DNA of 64,000 bases. Source: DATGZX01 sp035296965. Its GTDB lineage: Bacteria; Planctomycetota; Planctomycetia; Gemmatales; Gemmataceae. The stretch covers positions 3,255-67,254 of the forward strand of contig DATGZX010000101.1 of the NCBI GenBank assembly GCA_035296965.1, written 5' to 3'. The notes beneath the pieces were generated by a model. It was given only the letters and a program-made list of their open reading frames with translations, was not told the origin of the DNA and made no database searches. Both the position numbers and the translations under genes were made by a program. Below, piece by piece: positions 17,504-25,816 of the stretch; position 1 is the first letter of the stretch, and each line of letters begins with the position of its first letter.

Positions 17504-18267
17504 ATGAAGTCGTTCATGAAGCATTTCTGGCCGTTCGCGAGGAACGCTCGCCGGATGTCGTGGTGGCAAATCCTGATCTGAACCGTCGGTTCCTGAACGA
17601 ATGCCGGTCTCGGGGGCTTTCTGATTCCGCGTTGGCTCTCAATCTCAGGTTGCTGAACTTGCGGAAGGCTGGCGCATTGCCAGATCTAAGGTCACGAAGA
17701 ATTGGACTGAAGAACCAAGACGATTACCGGTTCGGTGCCGAGATTGCCGTGCGATTTCTTGAGCGCCGAGACAGCCTTTCCTTGGATCGAATCCTTTGCG
17801 ACCCGGAGCGCGCGGCCGAGTTCGACTTGATGGCTGGCCAAATCGCGCCCGGTTTCACCGCGTTTGAGTATCGCTGGGCAGCATTGAATCTTCGCAAAAG
17901 GAGTAGACTTCGGCCGGAATTACTTGGCAAGGTTGTCTCTGCAGAAATGGTCTCGACCTGCAAGGTAGTCGATCTGATCCCGACACAAATCCCCGCACGT
18001 GCGGGTCTGTATCTGTTCATTGGATCAAGTGGAGTGCTTTACATTGGAGAATGCCACAATCTGCGCAGACGCATCACCAAGCACTTGGACCACTCGGACA
18101 ACAGAGGACTCGCGCATTGGCTGTGGGAACATGGTAATAGAGACTTGCACCTGGAGTACCACGTTCTGCCAATGAGTGTTCCCACCCGAGTACGAAAGGC
18201 AATGGAACTCGAATTAATCCGATCCAGGAACCCACTCTTCAACATTGCAGGCGGCAAAACCGAGTAA
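17500..18267 (+). CDS. stand-alone GIY-YIG endonuclease, partner of the methyltransferase
   Basis: 255 aa. The ATG overlaps the methyltransferase stop (ATGA), so the two are translationally coupled. Residues 5-140 match the middle domain of the upstream protein: FLAVREERSPDVVVANPDLN, NLRLLNLRKAGAL, LSLDRILCDPERAAEFDL. Residues 165-252 are a GIY-YIG nuclease: AGLYLF (Tyr171), LYIGECHNLRRRI (Tyr181, Arg191) and MELELIRSRNPLFNI with Glu236 at the same distance from the final Pro-x-x-Asn as the catalytic Glu of UvrC-type domains. All catalytic residues seem to be present, unlike in the fused copy. It probably cuts DNA not protected by the neighbouring methyltransferase; this is inference. Confidence 0.82.
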   Translation: MNEVVHEAFLAVREERSPDVVVANPDLNRRFLNECRSRGLSDSALALNLRLLNLRKAGALPDLRSRRIGLKNQDDYRFGAEIAVRFLERRDSLSLDRILCDPERAAEFDLMAGQIAPGFTAFEYRWAALNLRKRSRLRPELLGKVVSAEMVSTCKVVDLIPTQIPARAGLYLFIGSSGVLYIGECHNLRRRITKHLDHSDNRGLAHWLWEHGNRDLHLEYHVLPMSVPTRVRKAMELELIRSRNPLFNIAGGKTE

Positions 18268-18354
18268 CCTGAGTCGCTTTCGCGAAATGAGGCGATCCGT
18301 GTCGCTCACAAAAAGTGCTTGGAGTTTTCCGGACTATTTGAAGCGGAATTATTG

Positions 18355-18600
18355 ATGGAGCTTATGCTCCGCTTTTGGGATCACCTTCTGGCCGTAGACC
18401 AGCATTTTCGAAACGATTTGCTAGAAGAAGCAGCCGCGGTCCTAAGGTCTTGTTTGGCAGGACAGAAAGTGATGGCAGACATACCTTCTGATCAAATGAA
18501 CTTTGTGGCAGCAGTTTGGTTTGCCGAATGGAATGCTCTTGCCACTGGCTCGGAAGACCCGCACGCGCGACGGCGCGCTTGGCTGGTACGAGTGCAATAG
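18355..18600 (+). CDS. small hypothetical protein downstream of the GIY-YIG gene
   Basis: 81 aa from ATG 18355, or 93 aa from TTG 18319. The reading frame is the same as that of the GIY-YIG gene and is open from the codon directly after its TAA stop. The product is mostly helical by appearance, with Leu/Ala/Glu-rich segments (NDLLEEAAAVLRSCLAGQ and NFVAAVWFAEWNALATGS). I recognise no family. The ribosome binding site is weak for both starts. It could be a third gene of the locus, a remnant of a longer C-terminal extension, or chance. Confidence 0.35.
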   Translation: MELMLRFWDHLLAVDQHFRNDLLEEAAAVLRSCLAGQKVMADIPSDQMNFVAAVWFAEWNALATGSEDPHARRRAWLVRVQ

Positions 18601-18844
18601 TCGGTCCCTTCCTGTTTCTGCGCGTCGGATCTTCTCTAGAGTAATTTCTTGCGATCGAATGGAGAAGCGCTGAGCATAGCCGAACGCCCGCAACTGGGAT
18701 CTGCTGCTAAGCAGTCTTCTCATAGCATTCTCATTGCTGCCGCGTTAAACTTCAGGGTTTGATCAGCCAAGGCGCGGGACTTTCTGTTCCTGCGGCGTTT
18801 ATTCGGGTCTTCAGTTCCGCAAACTCAGCCGTGAGGAGAACGTC

Positions 18845-19324
18845 ATGCCGACGATCAAGGAACTGCACGTCAACGGTTTGAAACACGCCGTCGATGCGGA
18901 CGCGGAGCGTAGCCTCCTCAGCGTTTTGCGCGATGATCTGGGTCTCACCGGGAGCAAGTATGGCTGCGGAGAAGGCCAATGCGGGGCGTGTACGGTCCTG
19001 ATCGATGGCCTACCAGCACGGTCGTGCATCACCAAGATGGCGGCAACGCAGGGCAAGCAGGTCCGCACGATCGAAGGACTGGCCCAGGGCGACAAGCTGC
19101 ACCCAGTGCAAGAGGCATTCCTCGAAATGGGGGCCATGCAATGCGGCTACTGCACTTCGGGCATGATCATGTCGGCCTCGGCTTTGCTGAGCAATCAACC
19201 TCAGCCCGACCGGGATGAAATCATCCGCTTCATGGGCGGCAACATCTGCCGGTGCGGCACCTATCCCCGAATCGTGTCAGCCATCGAACGTGCTGCCAAA
19301 ACGATGAAAGGGGGCACCCAATGA
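18845..19324 (+). CDS. (2Fe-2S) small subunit of molybdenum hydroxylase
   Basis: 159 aa. It has both iron-sulfur domains of the xanthine dehydrogenase family: the plant-ferredoxin type cluster GCGEGQCGACTVLIDG and then the second cluster QCGYCTSGM with NICRCGTYPRI. It transfers electrons from the molybdenum site of the large subunit. AGGAG stands seven bases before the ATG. Its stop overlaps the start of the large subunit (ATGA). No FAD-binding middle subunit is encoded nearby, which fits the two-subunit isoquinoline 1-oxidoreductase (IorAB) type that passes electrons to a cytochrome. Confidence 0.92.
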   Translation: MPTIKELHVNGLKHAVDADAERSLLSVLRDDLGLTGSKYGCGEGQCGACTVLIDGLPARSCITKMAATQGKQVRTIEGLAQGDKLHPVQEAFLEMGAMQCGYCTSGMIMSASALLSNQPQPDRDEIIRFMGGNICRCGTYPRIVSAIERAAKTMKGGTQ

Positions 19325-21489
19325 ACGAGCTATCGCTATTGGATATTCCCTGTGAGCCCGAACGATATGAACTTTACGAAAGCTCGCCCACCTGGGATTG
19401 GGACCGGCGCGAATTCTTTCGTATCACCGGCGCGGGGCTGGTAGTCGCGTTGCTCTTTCACGAGACTGCTGATGCACAGCGCCCGGCTCAAGGCAGGCAA
19501 CGTGGCGGCGGCCAGAGTATGCCTCAGGAGATCGGCGCCTGGCTGCACGTCGGCGAAGATAACCTCGTCACCGTCTATACCGGCAAAGTCGAAATCGGCC
19601 AGAACATCCGCACCTCCCTCAGCCAGGTGGTGGCCGAGGAACTTCGCATACCTGTCACACGCATTCGCATGGTGATGGCGGACACGGCCCTGACGCCGTT
19701 CGACATGGGAACCATGGGTAGCATGACCACGCCGCGCATGGCGGTGCAGCTCCGCCGCGTGGCTGCCGCCGCCCGCGAAACCTTGCTCGAGCAGGCAGCC
19801 GAGCAAGCCAAGGTCCAGCGCAGCTCGCTGACCATTACCGACGGCAGGATTGTGGGTCCACAATCGAAGCCTTCGTTCGAATTTGGAGAGGTGACCAAGG
19901 GCAAGAAGCTGGTTAAACTCATCGGCAGCGACGCTCCCGTCACCCCAGTTGACAAATGGAGCGTGGAAGGTACCTCCGTTCCCAAGGTGGATGGCCGAGC
20001 ATTCGTGACCGGCGCGCACCGCTATGCGTCCGACGTTCAACGGCCAGGGATGTTATTTGGCAAGGTGCTACGCCCGCCCAGCTTCAAAGCAACCCTCGTT
20101 TCCGTAGAGACAAAGGATGCCGAGGCGATTCCCGGCGTCACGGTCGTTCATGAGGGCGAGTTCGTTGGAGTCACCGCGCCGACAGAACAGGCTGCGGCCA
20201 AGGCTCTGGCCGCGCTTCACGCCGAATGGCGCTCCACGTCTCAGCCATCCAGTGCCGAGCTGTTCGACTATCTCAAGAAGAATCCGAGTTCCGGACGCGG
20301 CGGCTTTGGCGGTCCCTCCGGCAACGAACGCGGTTCTATCGAGGAGGGACGGAAGGCGGCGGACAAGGAATTGAAAGCGACCTATACCGTGGCCTATATC
20401 GCCCATGCTCCGCTCGAACCGAGAGTCGGCGTGGCGGAATGGACCGATGGTAAGCTCACCGTGTGGACCGGAACACAGCGTCCGTTCGGCGTGCGCGGCG
20501 ACCTGGCCCTAGCGCTGAAGATTCCCGCCGAGCGCGTGCACGTGATCGTGCCGGACATGGGTTCGGGCTACGGCGGCAAGCACACGGGCGAGGCGGCCAT
20601 CGAGGCGGCCCGGCTGGCGAAGGCCGCTGGTAAGCCCGTCAAGGTGCTGTGGACGCGCGAGGAGGAATTCACCTGGGCCTATTTCCGGCCCGCGGGAGTG
20701 ATCGATGTCACCGGCGCCGTGACGAAAAATGGCATGCTGACTGCCTGGGAGTTCCACAATTACAACTCGGGAGGCTCGGCCATCCGCACGCCGTACGAGG
20801 TCCAGAATCAGCACGTTGCCTTTCACGGGGCGAATTCGCCGCTGCGACAGGGGTCATACCGCGCCTTGGCGGCTACGGCGAACCACTTCGCCCGCGAGTC
20901 GCACATGGACGATCTGGCGCACGTACTTAAGATGGACCCGTTGGCGTTTCGCATGCAGAATCTGAAAGACGCCCGCTTGCGTGCAGTCCTTGAAGCAGCC
21001 GCCAAGCACTTTGGTTGGGGCAGTGCGAAGCCGGCCGCGGGGCACGGTTTGGGTATCGCCGGCGGCACGGAGAAAGATAGCTACGTCGCTACTTGTGCCG
21101 AAGTCATGGCAGATCAGAAGACCGGATTGCTCAAAGTGCTGCGCGTGGTGACGGCGTTCGAATGCGGTGCGGTGCTCAACCCCGATCATTTGAAGAACCA
21201 GATCGAAGGGGCCGCCATGATGGGTCTCGGCGGAGCACTATTCGAAGAAATTCGATTTGCGGATGGGAAAATCTTGAACCCGCATTTCTCGAGCTACCGC
21301 GTCCCCCGCTTCCGTGACATGCCACAAATCGAGGCCGTTCTGGTTGACCGCAAGGATTTGCCGTCCAAAGGTGCGGGAGAGACTCCCATCGTGGCTTTGG
21401 CCCCGGCCGTGGCGAATGCTATATTCAATGCCACCGGAGTGCGGCTGCGCTCATTGCCAATGATTCCCAACGGATTCAAGGCGAGCTGA
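19321..21489 (+). CDS. molybdopterin-binding large subunit, IorB-like
   Basis: 722 aa. Near the N-terminus DRREFFRITGAGLVVALLF is a twin-arginine signal, so the complex is probably folded with its cofactor and exported, carrying the small subunit along. IorB-type landmarks follow: VEIGQNIRTSLSQVVAEEL, the duplicated-domain piece GTMGSMTTPRMAVQLRR, SGYGGKHTGEAAIEAARLA, and near the end GAGETPIVALAPAVANAI, where the Glu is the presumed base. The substrate is unknown; relatives oxidise N-heterocycles and aldehydes. The start at 19321 is set by the ATGA overlap. A Gly-rich insertion (about residues 322-345) is unusual. The AraC regulator downstream may control it. Confidence 0.88.
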   Translation: MNELSLLDIPCEPERYELYESSPTWDWDRREFFRITGAGLVVALLFHETADAQRPAQGRQRGGGQSMPQEIGAWLHVGEDNLVTVYTGKVEIGQNIRTSLSQVVAEELRIPVTRIRMVMADTALTPFDMGTMGSMTTPRMAVQLRRVAAAARETLLEQAAEQAKVQRSSLTITDGRIVGPQSKPSFEFGEVTKGKKLVKLIGSDAPVTPVDKWSVEGTSVPKVDGRAFVTGAHRYASDVQRPGMLFGKVLRPPSFKATLVSVETKDAEAIPGVTVVHEGEFVGVTAPTEQAAAKALAALHAEWRSTSQPSSAELFDYLKKNPSSGRGGFGGPSGNERGSIEEGRKAADKELKATYTVAYIAHAPLEPRVGVAEWTDGKLTVWTGTQRPFGVRGDLALALKIPAERVHVIVPDMGSGYGGKHTGEAAIEAARLAKAAGKPVKVLWTREEEFTWAYFRPAGVIDVTGAVTKNGMLTAWEFHNYNSGGSAIRTPYEVQNQHVAFHGANSPLRQGSYRALAATANHFARESHMDDLAHVLKMDPLAFRMQNLKDARLRAVLEAAAKHFGWGSAKPAAGHGLGIAGGTEKDSYVATCAEVMADQKTGLLKVLRVVTAFECGAVLNPDHLKNQIEGAAMMGLGGALFEEIRFADGKILNPHFSSYRVPRFRDMPQIEAVLVDRKDLPSKGAGETPIVALAPAVANAIFNATGVRLRSLPMIPNGFKAS

Positions 21490-21551
21490 CCGCTTCCTTG
21501 TTGTCGGTTGCCTAACTGGCAAGCAAAATCGCGTGGGCGAAGATTGGTCGC

Positions 21552-22448
21552 ATGGTTGAACACCTGCATTCACATGTTCTCCACCGGGGATCTACGGTCA
21601 CGATCACGGATGTGCGCTGCCGGCCGACGGAAAGTGCCTGTGGACCGGAGGAACAAGCCGAGAATCATTCCGTTATTTTCCCGCGCGCAGGCGTGTTCGT
21701 GCGCCACGTCGGCTCGCGGAGCGTCGTTGCCAATTCCAATCATGTCCTGTTTTTCAATGGCAATGAATGCTACCGCGTCAGCCATCCCGTGCCTGGGGGT
21801 GACGACTGCAGCAGCTTCACGTTTGACCGGACGGTCCTGCTGGAGGCTTTGAGTCGTTACGACCCGGATGCCGCCGACCGACCAATGCCTTTCGGAATCA
21901 CGCACGGGCCTCTAGAGCCGAAATGTGCACTTTTCCAGCAGCAGCTCCGGAAAAGGTTGCGTGCCGGCGCCGCAGAGCAAATTGCTACCGAGGAATTAGC
22001 GCTGGACTTACTGGACAGCGTGCTCGATAGGGCATATCGCATCCGCGGGCTGAAAGAGATACGATCATCGTGCGGCAGAGCAGATCTACGGCGTGAACGT
22101 GCTGAAGCAACCAAGACCTTTTTGGGCGGCCGGTTTCGAGCCCGGCTGTCGCTTGCCATGATCGGCCGGGCAGTACACGTTTCTCCTTATCACCTGGCGA
22201 GGCTGTTTCGTAATGAAGTAGGCATTCCGATCCATCAATACGTGAATCGTCTTCGACTGGGCGCGGCCCTGGAGCAGATCGCCGGCGGCGCCAAGGACCT
22301 GACCACGCTGGCGCTCGATCTCGGCTACTCGAGTCACAGTCATTTCAGCGATGCCTTTCGGCGCACTTTCGGCGCACCTCCCTCCAGCTTCAGGCGTTCT
22401 ACCACGTCCGCGCAGTTACGCGAAATGAGCAAGAATCTGAAAGTCTGA
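21552..22448 (+). CDS. AraC-family transcriptional regulator
   Basis: 298 aa. The C-terminal ~100 residues contain two helix-turn-helix units: LSLAMIGRAVHVSPYHLARL and LTTLALDLGYSSHSHFSDAF, followed by RRTFGAPPSSFR. This is the classical AraC DNA-binding domain. The N-terminal ~180 residues form a beta-rich sensor (cupin-like by appearance: SVIFPRAGVFVRHVGSR). The effector is unknown. It follows the molybdenum hydroxylase genes by 62 bases on the same strand, so it may regulate them, perhaps in response to the substrate. Confidence 0.88.
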   Translation: MVEHLHSHVLHRGSTVTITDVRCRPTESACGPEEQAENHSVIFPRAGVFVRHVGSRSVVANSNHVLFFNGNECYRVSHPVPGGDDCSSFTFDRTVLLEALSRYDPDAADRPMPFGITHGPLEPKCALFQQQLRKRLRAGAAEQIATEELALDLLDSVLDRAYRIRGLKEIRSSCGRADLRRERAEATKTFLGGRFRARLSLAMIGRAVHVSPYHLARLFRNEVGIPIHQYVNRLRLGAALEQIAGGAKDLTTLALDLGYSSHSHFSDAFRRTFGAPPSSFRRSTTSAQLREMSKNLKV

Positions 22449-22546
22449 TTGTCCCTCCGCCATTACGATTCCCTCGTGGTCGGGAAGGTGCGAAGGTCGC
22501 GCCGCCTTGGATCCACACTTTTCGATGTACAAAGGGAGCTTCCGCA

Positions 22547-22696
22547 ATGGCTATCCAGAAGTGCCCGGTGTGCGGCTGGGAAATCAAGGACAAGGGGAAA
22601 GAGGTTAAGGTCAAGGACAAGACCGTCGTCGTCTGTTGTGATGATTGTGTAAAAGAAGTGAAGAAGAGTCCAGCCAAGTACGCAACCGCGTCGTGA
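22547..22696 (+). CDS. 49-residue YHS/TRASH-like metal-binding miniprotein
   Basis: 49 aa, too short for most gene callers. The sequence begins MAIQKCPVCGWEIKDKGKE and ends VVVCCDDCVKEVKKSPAKYA followed by TAS. The CPVCG pair plus a later CCxxC, followed by a helix ending in P-x-K-Y, is the layout of YHS/TRASH domains, which bind copper, zinc or other metals. A GGGAG ribosome binding site lies eight bases before the ATG. Codon use is Lys/Val-rich with good third-position GC. It stands alone between the AraC gene and a PQQ propeller gene. It could be a metal chaperone or sensor. Confidence 0.75.
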   Translation: MAIQKCPVCGWEIKDKGKEVKVKDKTVVVCCDDCVKEVKKSPAKYATAS

Positions 22697-23117
22697 CGGA
22701 GTTTGGTCCCTCGGGATCGTCGCGGGAGGCTTGCAGCCTGGTCAACACGCGGGCTCAGGCATTCCGCGACGTCCCGCGCTCCAAGTCAGCTGACTTCAAT
22801 TCGGCCACCAAACAGGCTCGTCCAAATCGCTTCGGCCACTCAAGGGGATAAAAGGGTTTTCGAGGCCGTTACCGCCAGCGCGGGCTCGGACTGGTGCAAT
22901 CTGACGGCAGTCGATCCAAGCTGCTGCCTTGGCACGGCTTGGCACTCCATTTCTTCCTGCGTATACTGGCTGTAGAGCGGTTTTTCAGGCGATCTGCTAC
23001 CGCCAGGGTGGTCCTGCCTGGAAGTGCCGGCTCCAGCCTACCTCCCTGGGTGGACCGCACTGCGGCACCTTCTCCCTGCGACCGGCGTGGCACCCTGTTG
23101 CGATGCGAGGTTACAGA
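22697..23117. other. 420-bp intergenic region
   Basis: No gene supported. Several overlapping open frames on both strands have no ribosome binding site and no protein-like sequence. It probably carries the promoter of the PQQ-like gene that starts at 23118. Confidence 0.4.
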
Positions 23118-24398
23118 ATGAATACGCGTTCGTGGCTCATCTTGGTTCTGTGTCTGTGCGCGCCGGCGCTTTCTGTCAAGGGTGCGGATTGGCCGCAATG
23201 GCGCGGGCCGAATCGGACCGACGTGTCCACCGAGACCGGCTTACTCAAGAGCTGGCCCCAAAACGGGCCTCCGCTCGTCTGGACCTTCACAAATTCGGGC
23301 GTCGGCTATTCCGGGCCGGCAATTGTCGGCGATCGGCTGTTCACGATGGGTGCGCGGGGAGAAACCGAATACGTTTTCGCTCTCGACACGCATGCGGGAA
23401 AAGAACTCTGGGCCACCAAGGTGGGACCTTTGTTCAGCGAGAAACGCGGCGATGGGCCGCGCTGTACGCCCACCATTGATGGCGACCGCCTTTATGCCTT
23501 GGGCGCCAAGGGAGATTTGGTCTGCCTCGAAACCGAGACTGGGAAGCCAGTCTGGAAAATCAACTTGCAAAAGGACCTGGGCGGCAAGGTCATGTCTACC
23601 TGGGGCTACACAGAGTCCCCCCTAGTCGACGGCAACAAGGTCATTTGCACTCCGGGTGGAGCGCAGGGCACCCTGGCGGCCCTGGACAAAAACACGGGCA
23701 AAGTGCTCTGGCGCAGCACGGGCTTGAAAGAACTCGCCTCCTATTCTTCCATGGTTCTCGCCGAAATCGGCGGCGTTCAACAGTACGTGCAGGTTACTGC
23801 CACAGGAGCAGCCGGCGTGGCCTCCGCGGACGGTCGACTCTTATGGAAGTATGTCAAAGATGGCTTTCGGGTTGCGGTGATTCCCACGCCAATCGTACGC
23901 GACAACTATGTCTATATCACTTCTGGCTATGGCGCCGGTTGCGATTTGATTAAACTTACGCCCGCTGAGAAAGGTTTTAAGGCGGAGAAGGTATACGCTA
24001 ATAAGAACATGGTGAACCACCATGGCGGTGTCATCTTGGTGGGAGATGACCTGTTCGGTTATTCGGAGAGCGAACGAGCGTGGGTTTGTCAGGACTTCAA
24101 GAGCGGCAACATTGTCTGGGAGGAAAAACAAAAGCTCAAGAAGGGCTCCGTTACGTGCGCGGATGGTCACTTTTATTGCTACAGCGAAGACAACGGAACC
24201 GTGGTGCTTGTCCAGGCGTCTCCGGATGGCTGGAAAGAAGGCGGCCGATTCAAGGTTCCGCAAGAAAGCAGCCTGCGCAAACCGGACGGCCGCTTCTGGA
24301 CCCACCCTGTCGTTGCCAACGGCCACTTGTACCTACGCGACCAGGACCTGATCTTCTGCTTTGACGTTCGCGATCGCGCGGCCAGCGCGCATCGATAG
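23118..24398 (+). CDS. exported PQQ-like beta-propeller protein 1
   Basis: 426 aa. The signal peptide MNTRSWLILVLCLCAPALSVKG is followed by the planctomycete hallmark ADWPQWRGPNRTDVSTETGL. The rest is a beta-propeller of PQQ/PQQ_2 repeats; each blade shows the pattern vfALDtxtGkxlW (for example VFALDTHAGKELWATKV and AALDKNTGKVLWRST). No PQQ ligands or dehydrogenase catalytic Asp/Glu are evident, so it is more likely a scaffold or binding protein than an alcohol dehydrogenase. The start at 23118 has GAGG upstream; the open frame runs further back without signal-peptide character. It ends 19 bases before the PaaK-like start. Confidence 0.85.
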   Translation: MNTRSWLILVLCLCAPALSVKGADWPQWRGPNRTDVSTETGLLKSWPQNGPPLVWTFTNSGVGYSGPAIVGDRLFTMGARGETEYVFALDTHAGKELWATKVGPLFSEKRGDGPRCTPTIDGDRLYALGAKGDLVCLETETGKPVWKINLQKDLGGKVMSTWGYTESPLVDGNKVICTPGGAQGTLAALDKNTGKVLWRSTGLKELASYSSMVLAEIGGVQQYVQVTATGAAGVASADGRLLWKYVKDGFRVAVIPTPIVRDNYVYITSGYGAGCDLIKLTPAEKGFKAEKVYANKNMVNHHGGVILVGDDLFGYSESERAWVCQDFKSGNIVWEEKQKLKKGSVTCADGHFYCYSEDNGTVVLVQASPDGWKEGGRFKVPQESSLRKPDGRFWTHPVVANGHLYLRDQDLIFCFDVRDRAASAHR

Positions 24399-24417
24399 GC
24401 TTCGAAAGAAGGGGTGG

Positions 24418-25710
24418 ATGGCCGTAGCCCAAGAGTTCCTGGAGCGCCCGGCCCTGATTCGCTTGCAGGAGGATCGGTTACGCGCACTGTTGAGCGAGAT
24501 CGTGACCGACAATCGCTTCTACGCAGGCAAGTTTGCACGGGCGGGACTCAGCGCCTCGAGCGTCAACTCACTGGAAGAATTCAGGCGCGTGCCCTTCACT
24601 ACCAAGGCAGAGCTGATCGCAGATCAGGAGGCGCATCCCCCCTACGGAGAAGTGCACACCTACCCCTTGGCCCATTACACAAGATTTCATCAAACCTCAG
24701 GAACCAAGGGACAACCGCTGCGCTGGCTGGATACGCCTCAATCTTGGGATTGGCTGTTAAGGTGCTGGGAAATCATGTACCGGATCGCAGGGATCCAGTC
24801 GACCGACCGACTTTTTTTCCCGTTTTCGTTTGGCCCGTTTCTCGGCTTCTGGTCAGCGTTTGATGCGGGGAGCCGGCTTGGATGCCTCTGTTTGCCCGGC
24901 GGCGGCATGAGTAGCGCTGGTCGCTTGCGCTTCTTGATCGACAACAAGGCGACCGTGGTGTTATGCACCCCGACTTACGCCCAGCACCTGGCCGAGGTTG
25001 CCACCGAGTTGGGGATCGACCTGGCCGGATCCAGCATCCGAGCCGTCATCGTTGCTGGCGAGCCGGGCGGGAGTATCAGCGCCACGCGCGGGCGCATAGA
25101 GTCGGCCTGGGGCGCGCGGGTTTTCGACCACAGCGGTTTGACGGAAGTGGGCGCCGCCAGCATCGAATGCCCTGAGAACCCCGCTGGCCTGCATCTTCTC
25201 GAGTCGGAGTACATCGGGGAAGTGATCGAGCCAGGAGGCACTCATGAGGTGGCCCCTGGAGAGATCGGGGAGTTGGTGCTGACGAACCTGGGCCGTTATG
25301 GAAGCCCATTGCTTCGTTATCGAACCGGCGACCTCGTCCGGCGCGAGACTCGGCCTTGTTCGTGTGGGAGGGTTTTTGCTCGGTTCGATGGTGGCATTTT
25401 GGCGCGGACAGATGATATGATCCAGGTGCGCGGCAACAACGTCTACCCAAGCGCGTTGGAGGCCGTGATACGCCGATTTCCCGAAGTGGCGGAATATCGC
25501 GTCGAAGTCGATCAGACGGCGTCGCTGGCTGCCCTGCGGATCGAACTGGAGCCAGTGACGACTTCGTCGCCGGCGGCCGTGGCGGAGCGCGTCGAGCGAG
25601 CCATCCGCGACGAATTGCTCTTTCGCGCGGAGGTCAAAACCGTGGCGCCGGGCAGCCTGCCTCGCTATGAAATGAAGTCCAGGCGCGTCCAAGTGAAAAC
25701 GAAGAAATGA
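24418..25710 (+). CDS. PaaK-type acyl-CoA ligase / adenylate-forming enzyme
   Basis: 430 aa, the normal length of phenylacetate-CoA ligases. Motifs: the ATP-binding FHQTSGTKGQPLRW (90-103), DHSGLTEVGAASIECPE (adenylate binding), YRTGDLVRRETRPCSCGR with the PaaK-type CxCGR, and the hinge DDMIQVRGNNVYPSALEAV. It would activate a carboxylic acid, probably aromatic, as acyl-AMP and transfer it to CoA in the cytoplasm. The start at 24418 has AAGG upstream; the open frame overlaps the previous gene. It is the first enzyme of the long plus-strand cluster that also holds an EhpF-like adenylating enzyme, so two acid-activating enzymes lie within 7 kb. Confidence 0.85.
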   Translation: MAVAQEFLERPALIRLQEDRLRALLSEIVTDNRFYAGKFARAGLSASSVNSLEEFRRVPFTTKAELIADQEAHPPYGEVHTYPLAHYTRFHQTSGTKGQPLRWLDTPQSWDWLLRCWEIMYRIAGIQSTDRLFFPFSFGPFLGFWSAFDAGSRLGCLCLPGGGMSSAGRLRFLIDNKATVVLCTPTYAQHLAEVATELGIDLAGSSIRAVIVAGEPGGSISATRGRIESAWGARVFDHSGLTEVGAASIECPENPAGLHLLESEYIGEVIEPGGTHEVAPGEIGELVLTNLGRYGSPLLRYRTGDLVRRETRPCSCGRVFARFDGGILARTDDMIQVRGNNVYPSALEAVIRRFPEVAEYRVEVDQTASLAALRIELEPVTTSSPAAVAERVERAIRDELLFRAEVKTVAPGSLPRYEMKSRRVQVKTKK

Positions 25711-25749
25711 CGATTGAAAAACGGGCAGACCCTTTTTTGACCGGCTCTC

Positions 25750-25793
25750 AAATAGGACGCAAATAGGACGCAAATAGGACGCAAATAGGACGC
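25750..25793 (+). repeat. 11-bp tandem repeat, four copies
   Basis: Four perfect head-to-tail copies of AAATAGGACGC, directly followed by the degenerate AGATTTGGATAGGATG. The array ends 23 bases before the start of the next gene, whose ribosome binding site may be the AGGATG just after it. It could be a regulator-binding array or a slippage-prone spacer. Confidence 0.9.
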
Positions 25794-25816
25794 AGATTTG
25801 GATAGGATGTGACGCT

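Noticed and set aside
23118..24398. PQQ propellers considered as PQQ-dependent alcohol dehydrogenases
   Set aside because: No catalytic Asp/Glu, disulfide Cys pair or calcium ligands recognisable; blades only.
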